From NCBI RefSeq assembly GCF_006716445.1, contig NZ_VFPA01000001.1:434001-498000 (forward strand): a DNA stretch of 64,000 nt, written 5' to 3'. The notes under the pieces were generated by a model that was not told where the DNA came from, searched no databases, and was given only the letters and a program-made list of their open reading frames with translations. Origin of the DNA: Pseudonocardia kunmingensis. GTDB lineage: Bacteria > Actinomycetota > Actinomycetes > Mycobacteriales > Pseudonocardiaceae. The translations under genes were made by a program, and so were the position numbers. Positions within the stretch are counted from its first letter, which is position 1; each line of letters begins with the position of its first letter. Shown here piece after piece: positions 11,875 through 20,039 of this stretch.

Positions 11875-13104
11875 TCACGACACGCTGGTCAGGTACTCCT
11901 GGCACTTCTCCGGCTCGAAGAACCAGTCCGCGAGGTCGGAGGGGTCGTTGAAGCCGTTCGCGAACCGGTCGGCGACCGCCTGGTTCGTCTGCGCCACACC
12001 GAGCACCGCCTGCACGTGTTCGGGCGGGGCGAGCATGGTGTTGGTGAACTTCGTGACCCACTGGGCGTGCGTCCAGTACGCCTCGAACGTCTGCTGCATC
12101 CACTCCCGGTCGAACGGGGCGTCCCCGCGCGCCAGGATGCCCTCGAGGTAGTACTGCGCGCACCGGCACGCGTTGTTGGCGCCCTGCCCGGTGACCGGGT
12201 CATTGGCCACCACCACGTCGGCCATGCCCAGGACGATGTTCCCCGACGGCAGCTCGCCGACCGGCTTGCGCACCATCGGCGTGTAGCCGCCGACGAGCGT
12301 GCCGCGCGCGTCGGTCAGCTGCGCGTCGCGGTACCGCTCGTACTCCCACGGGAGGTACGTCTCGAGCAGGCTCAGGTGCCGCCGCCACTGCTCCTCGGGG
12401 CCCGGGCGGTCGGCGAACGCGTCGAACGGCCCGCCGGGCATGCCGGAGAGGTAGAGGATCTCGCACGGGCCGCTCACCGTGTAGCCGGGGATGTTGATGT
12501 TCTCCCCGATCCCCGGGACGATGTTGACCCACACGTCGACCGACCCCTCGGGCCGCTCCGGCCGCTTCGGGACCCGGTCCACGTAGGACACCGAGAGCGC
12601 GCGTGCCGGTCGGACGTGCACGGACCGTTCGTCGTCGCGGTCGAACAGCTGCACCAGCTCGCCCTTGCCCGCGGCGACCACCGTCAGGTCGTACATCCCC
12701 GCCAGCGCGTTCAGGTCGGCCGTCGTGACGCCGTGGATGACCACCTTGCCGCCGCGCTGCTCGAACAGCTCGAGCCACGTGGCCATCTTGACCCGCTGGT
12801 CGATCGACTGGGCGGGACCGGGCCACTCGCCCGCCCAGTTCAGCGCCCGCTCCCCCCGCTCGACGCTGAGGGAGAGCCCCTGGTGCGTGGGCGCAGGCGC
12901 GACGTCGTCCCACAGGTTCAGGCCGTGCGATCGCTCGATCGCCAAGGCCTTGTCGAACATGCACTGCGTCGACATCACCCGGCCGCCGCGGATCTCCTCC
13001 GCGGTGCGCGCCGACATCATCGTGACGTCGTAGCCGTGCTGCTGCAGCGTCAGCGCGAGCTGCAGCCCCGACTGACCGGAGCCGACGATCAGGATCTTGC
13101 GCAT
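11875..13104 (-). CDS. StyA-like flavin-dependent monooxygenase (styrene/indole monooxygenase family)
   Basis: 409-residue FAD protein. The N-terminal ILIVGSGQSGLQLALTLQQ is the FAD-binding Rossmann motif, and RTAEEIRGGRVMSTQCMF is typical of the styrene monooxygenase oxygenase component, which epoxidises aromatic alkenes or oxidises indole using reduced FAD from a separate reductase. A later VVANDPVTGQGANNA matches the conserved second flavin-contact region. It lies 24 bp after the conservon GTPase gene and ahead of the flavin reductase. Substrate cannot be read from sequence; other group E/A flavin monooxygenases are possible. Confidence 0.82.
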   Translation of the reverse strand: MRKILIVGSGQSGLQLALTLQQHGYDVTMMSARTAEEIRGGRVMSTQCMFDKALAIERSHGLNLWDDVAPAPTHQGLSLSVERGERALNWAGEWPGPAQSIDQRVKMATWLELFEQRGGKVVIHGVTTADLNALAGMYDLTVVAAGKGELVQLFDRDDERSVHVRPARALSVSYVDRVPKRPERPEGSVDVWVNIVPGIGENINIPGYTVSGPCEILYLSGMPGGPFDAFADRPGPEEQWRRHLSLLETYLPWEYERYRDAQLTDARGTLVGGYTPMVRKPVGELPSGNIVLGMADVVVANDPVTGQGANNACRCAQYYLEGILARGDAPFDREWMQQTFEAYWTHAQWVTKFTNTMLAPPEHVQAVLGVAQTNQAVADRFANGFNDPSDLADWFFEPEKCQEYLTSVS

Positions 13105-13128
13105 CTTCCCCCCGTGACGACGACGACC

Positions 13129-13791
13129 TCAGGCATGTGCGCGCACCCGCCCCGGCGGGGTGATCTCGCCGAGGGACATCACGTGCGTGACGACCCGCCG
13201 CAGCGCCTCGACCGTCGATCCGCGCTCCCGGGCGTCGCAGGTGATCAACGGGACGTCGGCGGGCAGGGCCAGGGCGTCCCGGACGTCGTCGAGGTCGTGG
13301 TGCAGGTCCCCGTGGAACCTGTTCACCGCCACGACGAAGGGCAGGTCCGAGTCGTTCTCGAAGTAGTTGATCGCGGCGAACGACTGGTCCAGCCTGCGGG
13401 TGTCGACGAGCACGACGGCCCCGAGCGCACCCCGCGTCAGGTCGTCCCAGAGGAACCAGAACCGCGGCTGCCCCGGCGTGCCGAACAGGTAGAGCAGCAG
13501 GTCGGGTTGCAGCGTGATGCGGCCGAAGTCCATCGCCACCGTGGTGGTCGACTTGCCGGCCTCCACCGGTTCGTCGACACCGGTGCCCGCCTCGGTCATC
13601 CACGCCTCGGTGTTCAGCGGCGGGACCTCCGACACCGAGCCGACGAACGTCGTCTTGCCGACGCCGAAGCCGCCGGCGACGACGATCTTCGCCGAGACGG
13701 TGAGCAGCCCGTCGGGATCGCTCCCCTCCTCGTCCGCACCGGCTCTGGACGTCACGGCCTGCGGCTCAGGTCCGTAGCCGCTCGAGTCCAT
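13129..13791 (-). CDS. CvnD, small GTP-binding protein of a conservon
   Basis: 220-residue Ras-like GTPase of the conservon type. The P-loop AGGFGVGKTTFVGSVSE lies near residues 39-55, the switch region reads LFGTPGQPRFWFLWDD, and VAVNRF replaces the usual NKxD base-recognition motif. Its start overlaps the end of the DUF742 gene by 26 bp, the usual cvnC-cvnD arrangement. With CvnA, CvnB and CvnC it forms a membrane-associated G-protein-like signalling complex in actinomycetes. The first 30 residues are acidic and probably disordered. Confidence 0.9.
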   Translation of the reverse strand: MDSSGYGPEPQAVTSRAGADEEGSDPDGLLTVSAKIVVAGGFGVGKTTFVGSVSEVPPLNTEAWMTEAGTGVDEPVEAGKSTTTVAMDFGRITLQPDLLLYLFGTPGQPRFWFLWDDLTRGALGAVVLVDTRRLDQSFAAINYFENDSDLPFVVAVNRFHGDLHHDLDDVRDALALPADVPLITCDARERGSTVEALRRVVTHVMSLGEITPPGRVRAHA

Positions 13792-14167
13792 CGAGGATCC
13801 TCCCGAGCATCTCGCGGTCGTGGTGGTAGGCGTGCGCGGTGGGGTGGATGTAGATCGCCCCCTGGGCCGCGAGGTCGCTGAGCAGGACGCGCACCACGCC
13901 GAGCGGCACCGAGAGCGCAGCCGAGAGCTCGGCGATCGACACGCGGGTGCGGGCCCGCTCGTAGAGCGCGCGCGACTCGGGCATCAGCGAGTCGGGCAGG
14001 CTCGGGTCGTACCGCGGCACCGAGACCAGTGCCTCGACCAGCAGCTCGTGGCGGGGCCGCGTCCGGCCCCCGGTGAGGGCGTAGGGCCGGATCCTCTTGC
14101 TGCGCATCTTCCGGTTCCCCCCGGGATCTCCCGACGTCTCCCCCGGTGTGGCGGTGCCGGCGGACAT
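13766..14167 (-). CDS. CvnC, DUF742 protein of a conservon
   Basis: 133-residue DUF742 protein. Characteristic are RIRPYALTGGRTRPRHELLVEALV, then a winged-helix-like stretch (SIAELSAALSVPLGVVRVLLSDLAAQGAIYIH). The ATG follows GGAGGTGACC and begins 23 bp after the end of the roadblock gene. In conservons this protein interacts with the GTPase and the roadblock partner. The N-terminal 20 residues are Gly/Thr-rich linker. Confidence 0.9.
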   Translation of the reverse strand: MSAGTATPGETSGDPGGNRKMRSKRIRPYALTGGRTRPRHELLVEALVSVPRYDPSLPDSLMPESRALYERARTRVSIAELSAALSVPLGVVRVLLSDLAAQGAIYIHPTAHAYHHDREMLGRILDGLERLRT

Positions 14168-14190
14168 GGTGGTCACCTCCCGAGGGCTCC

Positions 14191-14631
14191 TCAAGCGGGT
14201 GCCCGCCGCGCGGACAGCACCCGCCGCAGGTCGGCGCGGACCTCGGGGGTCAGCGCGTGGCCCGTGTTGCGCACGAACTGGGTCATCTCGTAGGCGACGA
14301 CCTTCATGTCGCAGTCCGGTCCGGTCAGCACGGCGAGGCCGGCGCCGGAACCGATGCCCATGAACAGGAACCAGCCCCGCGTCATGCGGATCATGAGCTG
14401 CTCGCACGTGCCCTTGTCGAACAGCGTGGCGCCGCTGCGGGCCAGGCTCAGCAGCCCGCTCGCGATCGCGGCGAGCTGCTCGGCGTCGTCCCTCTCCACG
14501 GTGTGCGACGCGGTCAGCGGGAACCCGTCCGACGACATGATCAGCGCGTGCGTGACTCCGTGCACGCGGCCGACGAAGTCGTTCACCAGCCAGCCGAAGT
14601 CCTGGGGCGGTCCGCCGCCCTCGGCGGTCAC
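14191..14631 (-). CDS. CvnB, roadblock/LC7-domain protein of a conservon
   Basis: 146-residue roadblock/LC7 protein. The pattern DFGWLVNDFVGRVHGVTHAL with SSDGFPLTAS and EQLAAIASGLLSLARSGATLF is typical of actinobacterial roadblock proteins, which act as GTPase regulators or scaffolds. The GTG start overlaps the stop of the upstream kinase-like gene (GTGA), so it is translationally coupled to cvnA. Length is normal. Confidence 0.9.
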   Translation of the reverse strand: MTAEGGGPPQDFGWLVNDFVGRVHGVTHALIMSSDGFPLTASHTVERDDAEQLAAIASGLLSLARSGATLFDKGTCEQLMIRMTRGWFLFMGIGSGAGLAVLTGPDCDMKVVAYEMTQFVRNTGHALTPEVRADLRRVLSARRAPA

Positions 14632-15938
14632 TTCGGCTCCCCGTGGGCGCTGCCGCGATCGTCGGCGTCCGGTCGGGTCGCGGTGTCCTCGGCGCGCGCG
14701 GCCTGCTCCCCGTCGGCGAAGTCGCCGAGGTCGGCGAGGAACCTGTCGTGGCCGTCGTCGGCCTGCGGCTCGCCGGTGCCCCCCGGGTCGTCGACCTCGA
14801 CGGCGGTGTCCTTGGTGCTGCGGGACACGCGGCGCGGCAGCCCGCTCGCCGTGGTGCCGCTGACCGTCGGCGCCGCCGGGCGGGGAGTGGGTGAGGGCGG
14901 GGAAGGCGGGGCCGGTGGGAGCGGGGACGGCGGCGGCGCACCACGGCGTGGCAGGCCGGACGCCGTGACGCTCGGCTCGGCCGCCGGCGCCGCGGAGGCA
15001 CCGGGAGGCCCGTCGCTCGCCGGCACGGGGACGGCCTCGCGGGATGCCGGCTCCGGGCGCGGCTGGTGCCTGCCGTTGATCGGGACGGTCTGGGCACCCG
15101 TCCACCGCTCCTCCGGCAGCTCCGTGACCAGCGACGGCGGGACGAGCACGGTGGCGGTGGTGCCGTTCGGGACCTTGCGGTGCAGCGACACCTGCAGGTC
15201 GTGCCGCTCGGCGAGCCGCCCGACCACCGCGAGGCCCATGTGCCGTACGGCGTCGTCGTCGAGCCGGAACGCATGGGCGAGCCGGCGGTTGAGGTCGGCG
15301 AGGCGGTCCGGTGGGAGCCCGATGCCGCCGTCCTCGATCCGGATCAGCACGCTCCCCTGCTCGGTGAGGTGGGCGCTGACCCGCACCTGCTCGTTCGGCG
15401 GCGAGTGGTTGGCGGCGTTGTCGAGCAGCTCCGCGAGCACCCGGGAGAGGTCGTCGGCGGCGAAGCCGACCACGCCCAGCGGCACCATCCGGCCGATGCC
15501 GATGCGGGCGTACTGGTCGATCGAGGACATCGCCCCGCGGACGGTGTCGAGGATCGAGGTGGTGTCACCCCCGCTCTCCCCGGCATCGCGGCCGGCGAGC
15601 ACGCGCAGGTTCTCGGCGTTGCGGCGCAGCCGCGCGGCGAGGTGGTCGAGTCGGTACAGCTGGCCCAGCCGGGTGCTGTCGTCCTCCTTGCGCTCCAGCT
15701 CCTCGAGCTCGGCCAGCAGCGTGTCGATCAGGTTGAGGTCGCGCAGCGCGATGCTCGCGCAGACCTCGCCGAGCGACTCGTTCCGCGCGGCCGCACCCCA
15801 CCCGCTCGGGGCGGCCTCGAGCACCTTCGGCGCGGGATGCCGTGGCGGGTCCAGCAGGTGCGCCGCCACCACGCGCGAGCGGTCGAGCAGTACACGTGAC
15901 CGATCGAAGATCTCACGAGCGCGCGCCCGCGTCGCCAT
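14628..15938 (-). CDS. CvnA, histidine-kinase-like ATPase of a conservon (short form)
   Basis: 436 residues. A helical dimerisation-like region with LYRLDHLAARLRRNAENL (His99) is followed by an HATPase domain with N-box LLDNAANHSPP (Asn174) and G1 box EDGGIGLPP near 202-210. The C-terminal 170 residues are a Pro/Ser-rich linker with two copies of SGLPRR and an acidic end. Typical CvnA proteins carry an N-terminal transmembrane sensor; none is present here, so this is a soluble short form. It heads the leftward operon cvnA-B-C-D, StyA-like, flavin reductase. Confidence 0.88.
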   Translation of the reverse strand: MATRARAREIFDRSRVLLDRSRVVAAHLLDPPRHPAPKVLEAAPSGWGAAARNESLGEVCASIALRDLNLIDTLLAELEELERKEDDSTRLGQLYRLDHLAARLRRNAENLRVLAGRDAGESGGDTTSILDTVRGAMSSIDQYARIGIGRMVPLGVVGFAADDLSRVLAELLDNAANHSPPNEQVRVSAHLTEQGSVLIRIEDGGIGLPPDRLADLNRRLAHAFRLDDDAVRHMGLAVVGRLAERHDLQVSLHRKVPNGTTATVLVPPSLVTELPEERWTGAQTVPINGRHQPRPEPASREAVPVPASDGPPGASAAPAAEPSVTASGLPRRGAPPPSPLPPAPPSPPSPTPRPAAPTVSGTTASGLPRRVSRSTKDTAVEVDDPGGTGEPQADDGHDRFLADLGDFADGEQAARAEDTATRPDADDRGSAHGEPK

Positions 15939-16259
15939 GCGGTCCCCTCTGACGTTCGGTGACGGTCAGTTCCGAATCACTCACTCTGCCGGGATCGCGG
16001 GCTATGCAAGCAGAGTCGGGCGAGCTTGTCGACTGCCCCGACCGGACGGCCCGGATCCCCTGCACGGACCACGCGCGCGTTCCCGCTGCTCCGCCGGGTG
16101 CAGCCCGCGAGGTGATCGCGTTCCGTGGGCACGATGTCATCCCAATGGGGGCGCGCACCCCGACGGTGGCCGAGCGCGGCCCCCGGGCTACTCACGCGTC
16201 CGCCCGTCGCACAGGAGAGGATGGCTCCGACCCACTGCCGCCCGAGGAGGAGCCGCCCG
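15939..16259. other. Divergent intergenic region
   Basis: 321 bp between the leftward conservon operon and the rightward carbonic anhydrase gene. It must hold both promoters. The least GC-rich stretch is near 15969-15990, beside cvnA. No clear operator palindrome, RNA gene or conserved small frame is seen. The right end carries the strong ribosome binding site of the anhydrase gene (CGAGGAGGAG). Confidence 0.35.
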
Positions 16260-16784
16260 ATGCCCTACACCGCCGTGGAGATCGCCGACGCCCGCCCCCA
16301 GGTCCACGCCGACGCCTGGGTGGCCCCGACGGTCGTCCTCGCCGGCCGGGTGAGCATCGCCGCGCAGGCCGGCGTCTGGTACGCCTCCGTGCTGCGGGCC
16401 GACCTGGACACCGTCACGGTGGGCGCGCGCAGCAACATCCAGGACGGCTGCGTGGTGCACGCCGACCCCGGCTTCCCGGTCACGGTCGGCGCGGGCGTCA
16501 GCGTGGGACACCGCGCCGTGCTGCACGGCTGCACGATCGAGGACGACGTGCTGGTCGGGATGGGCGCCGTCGTGCTGAACGGCGCGCGCATCGGCGCCGG
16601 GTCCCTCATCGCCGCGGGCGCCGTGGTCCTGGAGGGCACCGAGGTCCCGCCCGGCTCGCTGGTCGCGGGCGTGCCGGGCAAGGTCCGCCGCGAGCTGGGC
16701 GAGCAGGAGCGGGCGAACATCCTGCGCAACGCGGAGTCCTACGTGGCACTCGCCGCCACGCACGCCGCCGCGACTACCCCTTGA
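16260..16784 (+). CDS. Gamma-class carbonic anhydrase-like hexapeptide-repeat protein
   Basis: 174-residue left-handed beta-helix protein of the gamma carbonic anhydrase/YrdA type. Zinc-ligand histidines are His67, His84 and His89 (VVHADPG, GHRAVLHGC), with the usual GCTIEDDVLVGMGAVVLNG and a C-terminal helix. Carbon dioxide hydration is the known activity in some members; many have no measured activity. The ATG at 16260 was preferred over an upstream in-frame ATG because of the GAGGAGGAG site ahead of it. It converges on, and overlaps by 11 bp, the permease gene on the other strand. Confidence 0.85.
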   Translation: MPYTAVEIADARPQVHADAWVAPTVVLAGRVSIAAQAGVWYASVLRADLDTVTVGARSNIQDGCVVHADPGFPVTVGAGVSVGHRAVLHGCTIEDDVLVGMGAVVLNGARIGAGSLIAAGAVVLEGTEVPPGSLVAGVPGKVRRELGEQERANILRNAESYVALAATHAAATTP

Positions 16785-17622
16785 TCCCCGTCTCCGCCAC
16801 GCCCTGCACCAGGTAGCGCTGCAGGAACACGAAGACCAGCACCAGCGGCACGATCGAGATCAGCGCGGCCATGAACACCTGGTGCAGGTTGATCGTCTGG
16901 GCCGTCATCAGCGTCGACAGCGACACCTGCACCGTCCACATCGACTGGTCCTGCCCGACGACGAGCGGCCACAGGAACTGGTTCCACGCGTTGATCACGG
17001 TGATCACGGAGATGGCCGCGAAGAAGGCCAGCGAGTTCGGCACCACGATCCGGCAGAAGACGCCGACGTAGCCGAGGCCGTCGATGCGCCCCGCCTCTTC
17101 CAGCTCGCGCGGGAAGTTCAGGAAGTACTGCCGGAACAGGAACGCGGTGAACCCGCTGAACAGCACCGGGACGATGATGCCCTGGTAGGAGTTCACCCAG
17201 CCCAGGCGCGCGACGATGATGAAGCTCGGCACGAACGTCACGGCGGGCGGCACCATCAGGGTCATCAGCACCGCGTAGAAGATCGGCGTGGCGAACCGGA
17301 ACGGGATGCGGGCCAGCGCGTAGCCCGCCATCGACGACAGCACCACGGTTCCGGCCGTCTGCGCGAGCGCGATGAACGCCGAGTTGGCCAGTGACCGCCC
17401 GAGGTTCGCGGTGGAGTCGGAGAAGGCCTCCGCGACGTTGCCCCACTGCAGCGAGCTCGGGAAGAGCGTCCAGTCGACGCCCGTGATCTCCGCGTCGGTC
17501 GCGAACGCGTTGCGCAGCATCAGGTAGAAGGGCAGCAGGAACAGCAGGGTCGCCACGACCAGTGCGGCGTAGCGGGCCACCGCCGCGGCCACGGAGGCGG
17601 GCGTCCTCGCCGGTGTCATCAT
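16774..17622 (-). CDS. Carbohydrate ABC transporter permease (MalG type)
   Basis: 282-residue inner-membrane permease with six predicted membrane segments and the EAA loop EELEEAGRIDGLGYVGVFCR, which contacts the ATPase. It is the second permease of a sugar-type importer, 10 bp after the first. No ATPase gene accompanies the operon, which is common in actinomycetes where a shared MsiK-like ATPase energises several importers. Likely substrates are a carbohydrate or a glycerol-phosphate-like compound, not decidable here. Confidence 0.9.
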   Translation of the reverse strand: MMTPARTPASVAAAVARYAALVVATLLFLLPFYLMLRNAFATDAEITGVDWTLFPSSLQWGNVAEAFSDSTANLGRSLANSAFIALAQTAGTVVLSSMAGYALARIPFRFATPIFYAVLMTLMVPPAVTFVPSFIIVARLGWVNSYQGIIVPVLFSGFTAFLFRQYFLNFPRELEEAGRIDGLGYVGVFCRIVVPNSLAFFAAISVITVINAWNQFLWPLVVGQDQSMWTVQVSLSTLMTAQTINLHQVFMAALISIVPLVLVFVFLQRYLVQGVAETGIKG

Positions 17623-17632
17623 CTGCGGGACC

Positions 17633-18586
17633 TCATTTCTCGGGCCGCCCGAATCCGTAGATGCGCCCCTGCACCAGCGTCACGATGACGATCAGGGCGG
17701 CGAGGATCATGGCGCCCGCGCTGCCGTGGCCGTAGTCCTGGTTGCCCTGCGCGGTGTAGTAGAGGTAGACCAGCGGCGGCCGGGCCAGCGAGCTGTTGCC
17801 CAGCAGGTTGTAGAACTCGTCGAACGCCTGGTAGGCGGCGATCAGGTTGAGCAGCAGCACCGCCACCGACGTGGTGCGCAGCTGCGGCAGCGTGATGTGG
17901 CGGAACGTCTGCCAGCCGGCCTTCGCCCCGTCGACGTAGGCCGCCTCGTAGAGCTCCGGGGAGATGCGCTGCAGCCCCGCGAGGAAGAGGATCATGTAGA
18001 AGCCCAGCTGCAGCCACAGCCGCACGGTCGCGATCACCAGCCAGTACCAGGGCGGGCTCACCGACGACAGCCATGCGACGTTCTCGACGCCGAACAGCGA
18101 CAGCACCTGGTTGGCCAGGCCGAACCGCACCCCGTTGAAGATCGAGAGCTTCCACACGAGCGAGGCGACCACGTAGGAGCACGCCGTGGGCAGGAAGAAC
18201 GCCGACCGGAAGAACGCCCGCGCCACCCGGACCTGGTTGAGCAGCACCGCCAGCGCCAGCGCCAGCACGAACGTCAGCGGCACGATGATCGCCGCGAAGA
18301 TCGTGAAGGTCCACAGGCTCTCGAGGAACGGCCCGGGGGTGAGCAGGTCGACGTAGTTCTGGATGCCGACGAAGTCGCCGGGCTGCACGGTGTTCTGGGC
18401 GCGGTTGAAGCTCAGGACGAAGCTCCACGCGATCGGCAGGTAGACGAACACCACCAGGCCGGCGAGGAAGGGCCCCATGAAGAGCCAGAACGCCGCGGTG
18501 GCGCCCGGGGTCGTGCGGCGCCGCGGCACCCGCCGGGTGCCGGCCCCGCGCCGGACAGCGGGCGGCCGCTCCTGTACCGCGCTCAC
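17633..18586 (-). CDS. Carbohydrate ABC transporter permease (MalF/UgpA type)
   Basis: 317-residue permease with a basic, Pro/Arg-rich N-terminus facing the cytoplasm, six membrane segments and the coupling loop LYEAAYVDGAKAGWQTFRHI (EAA motif). It pairs with the MalG-type permease downstream. Its start overlaps the stop of the binding-protein gene by four bases, so the three genes form one operon. Confidence 0.9.
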   Translation of the reverse strand: MSAVQERPPAVRRGAGTRRVPRRRTTPGATAAFWLFMGPFLAGLVVFVYLPIAWSFVLSFNRAQNTVQPGDFVGIQNYVDLLTPGPFLESLWTFTIFAAIIVPLTFVLALALAVLLNQVRVARAFFRSAFFLPTACSYVVASLVWKLSIFNGVRFGLANQVLSLFGVENVAWLSSVSPPWYWLVIATVRLWLQLGFYMILFLAGLQRISPELYEAAYVDGAKAGWQTFRHITLPQLRTTSVAVLLLNLIAAYQAFDEFYNLLGNSSLARPPLVYLYYTAQGNQDYGHGSAGAMILAALIVIVTLVQGRIYGFGRPEK

Positions 18587-19902
18587 GCCGAGAGGCGCGC
18601 CAGCTCGGCCTCGACCGCCTGCTGCGCGGTGGCGAGCTCGGCGTCGATGTCACCGCCCTCGCGCACGATCGCGGTGGCCGCGTCCGCGAAGGCCGACTTC
18701 ATCTTCGGGGTCCACATCGGGCTCTCGGCCACGGCCGACTCGTTGAAGATTCGCAGCGCCTCGGCCGCGACACCTTCCTGCAGCTTCTGCGCACGGGCCG
18801 CGAGGCTCTTGCGGGGCGGGATGTGGAAGCCGTAGGAGAGGTTGAAGTCCTCCTGCGCCTCGGTGTTGTCGATCCACAGCCACTTCGTGTAGTCCGTGGC
18901 CAGCTCCACGTCCTGCGCCTTCGCGCTGACCATGGACGTCCAGCCGCCGAGGAACGTGGACGGCGCGCCGACGGTGTCGCTCAGCGCGGGCCACGGCACG
19001 ATGCCGAAGTCGTCGCCGAGGGTCTCCTGGATCTTGGGCATCGCCCACAGGCCGCACCACTGCATGGCGGCGAGGCCCTGGGTGAAGGCCGACGGGTCCC
19101 ACCAGTCGGTCGGCGCACCGAGCAGCAGCGATCCGCTCTCGGCGAGCGCGCGCAGCTTCGCGAACGCGTCCTTCGCCTCCGGCGTGGTGAACCCGACGGT
19201 GTTCTCCGCGGTGAGGTTCGCGGTACCGGCCATCCAGAGCACGGGGTTGAGCAGTGCGCCGCCGCCGAACGCCGGGGTGACGCCGGCGTCGTTGCCGATG
19301 AACAGGCCCTTGACCCCGTCGCGGTCCAGGGCGCGGGAGGCGTCGATGAGCGCGTCCATGGTGGTGGGCGGCTGCACGCCCGCCGCGGCGAGGAGGCTCT
19401 TGCGGTAGTAGAGGAAGCCGCAGTCGTCGACGATCTTCACGCCCCAGATCTGACCGTCCAGCGACGAGGACGCGATGTCGGTCTCGGTGTAGTCGTCGCG
19501 GACCGGGCCGACGATGTCGTCGAGGGGGACGACCTGGCCGCTGCGGATCATGTCCACCTTCGGCTGGGCCTCGAACACGTCCGGCCCGTTGCCCGAGAGC
19601 AGGCCCGAGGACAGCTTGGAGTCGTAGTCACCGGGCGTCCACTGCACGTCGACGGTGGCGCGTTCGTAGGCCGCGGCGTAGCGCTTGACCGCCTGCTCGG
19701 TGCCCTCCTCGCCGTAGAGGTGGTACCACTGCCGGATCGTCGGGGTGCCGCCCGCGGAACCGCCGCCGCCGGTGTCGAGGCCGCCGCTGTCTCCCCCGCA
19801 GGCCGCGAGCGCGCCGCCGAGACCGAGCGCACCGGCGAGGGACAGGAACGTGCGGCGGGTGTGTGCCGGGACGTGCGGCAGCCGTGACTTCTCCGCGGAC
19901 AT
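18583..19902 (-). CDS. Extracellular carbohydrate-binding lipoprotein (ABC importer)
   Basis: 439-residue solute-binding protein. The leader has twin arginines (TRRTFLSLAGALGLGG) and a lipobox ending at Cys35 (LAAC), so it is probably exported by the Tat route and lipid-anchored. The rest matches family 1 solute-binding proteins (IRQWYHLYGEEGTEQAVKRY, LLSGNGPDVFEAQP, WGVKIVDDCGFLYYRKSLL). It heads the leftward importer operon and is divergent from a LacI-family gene that probably controls it. Confidence 0.9.
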   Translation of the reverse strand: MSAEKSRLPHVPAHTRRTFLSLAGALGLGGALAACGGDSGGLDTGGGGSAGGTPTIRQWYHLYGEEGTEQAVKRYAAAYERATVDVQWTPGDYDSKLSSGLLSGNGPDVFEAQPKVDMIRSGQVVPLDDIVGPVRDDYTETDIASSSLDGQIWGVKIVDDCGFLYYRKSLLAAAGVQPPTTMDALIDASRALDRDGVKGLFIGNDAGVTPAFGGGALLNPVLWMAGTANLTAENTVGFTTPEAKDAFAKLRALAESGSLLLGAPTDWWDPSAFTQGLAAMQWCGLWAMPKIQETLGDDFGIVPWPALSDTVGAPSTFLGGWTSMVSAKAQDVELATDYTKWLWIDNTEAQEDFNLSYGFHIPPRKSLAARAQKLQEGVAAEALRIFNESAVAESPMWTPKMKSAFADAATAIVREGGDIDAELATAQQAVEAELARLSA

Positions 19903-19950
19903 GCTGGCCTCTCGTCGTTGGGGGCGCTGATGCGGTGAACCGGGGGATGG

Positions 19951-19967
19951 CGGAAACTTGCGGAAAC
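19951..19967. promoter_or_regulatory. Candidate LacI-family operator (direct CGGAAAC repeat)
   Basis: CGGAAAC occurs at 19951 and 19961, spaced 10 bp (one helix turn), followed by CCCTTTTAC, which gives an imperfect GGAAA...TTTT dyad. It lies in the divergent region between the importer operon and the LacI gene. No clean palindrome was found, so this is a weak candidate. Confidence 0.3.
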
Positions 19968-20039
19968 CCTTTTACTTCAGTGGCGCGACGCTAGGACGTG
20001 CGTCACACCGGTGTCAAGGCGTCCTCGAGGAGGTGGGCC

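Noticed and set aside
19951..19967. A clean palindromic LacI operator upstream of the sugar importer
   Set aside because: Only a direct CGGAAAC repeat and an imperfect dyad are present, so it is listed as a weak candidate rather than as a finding.
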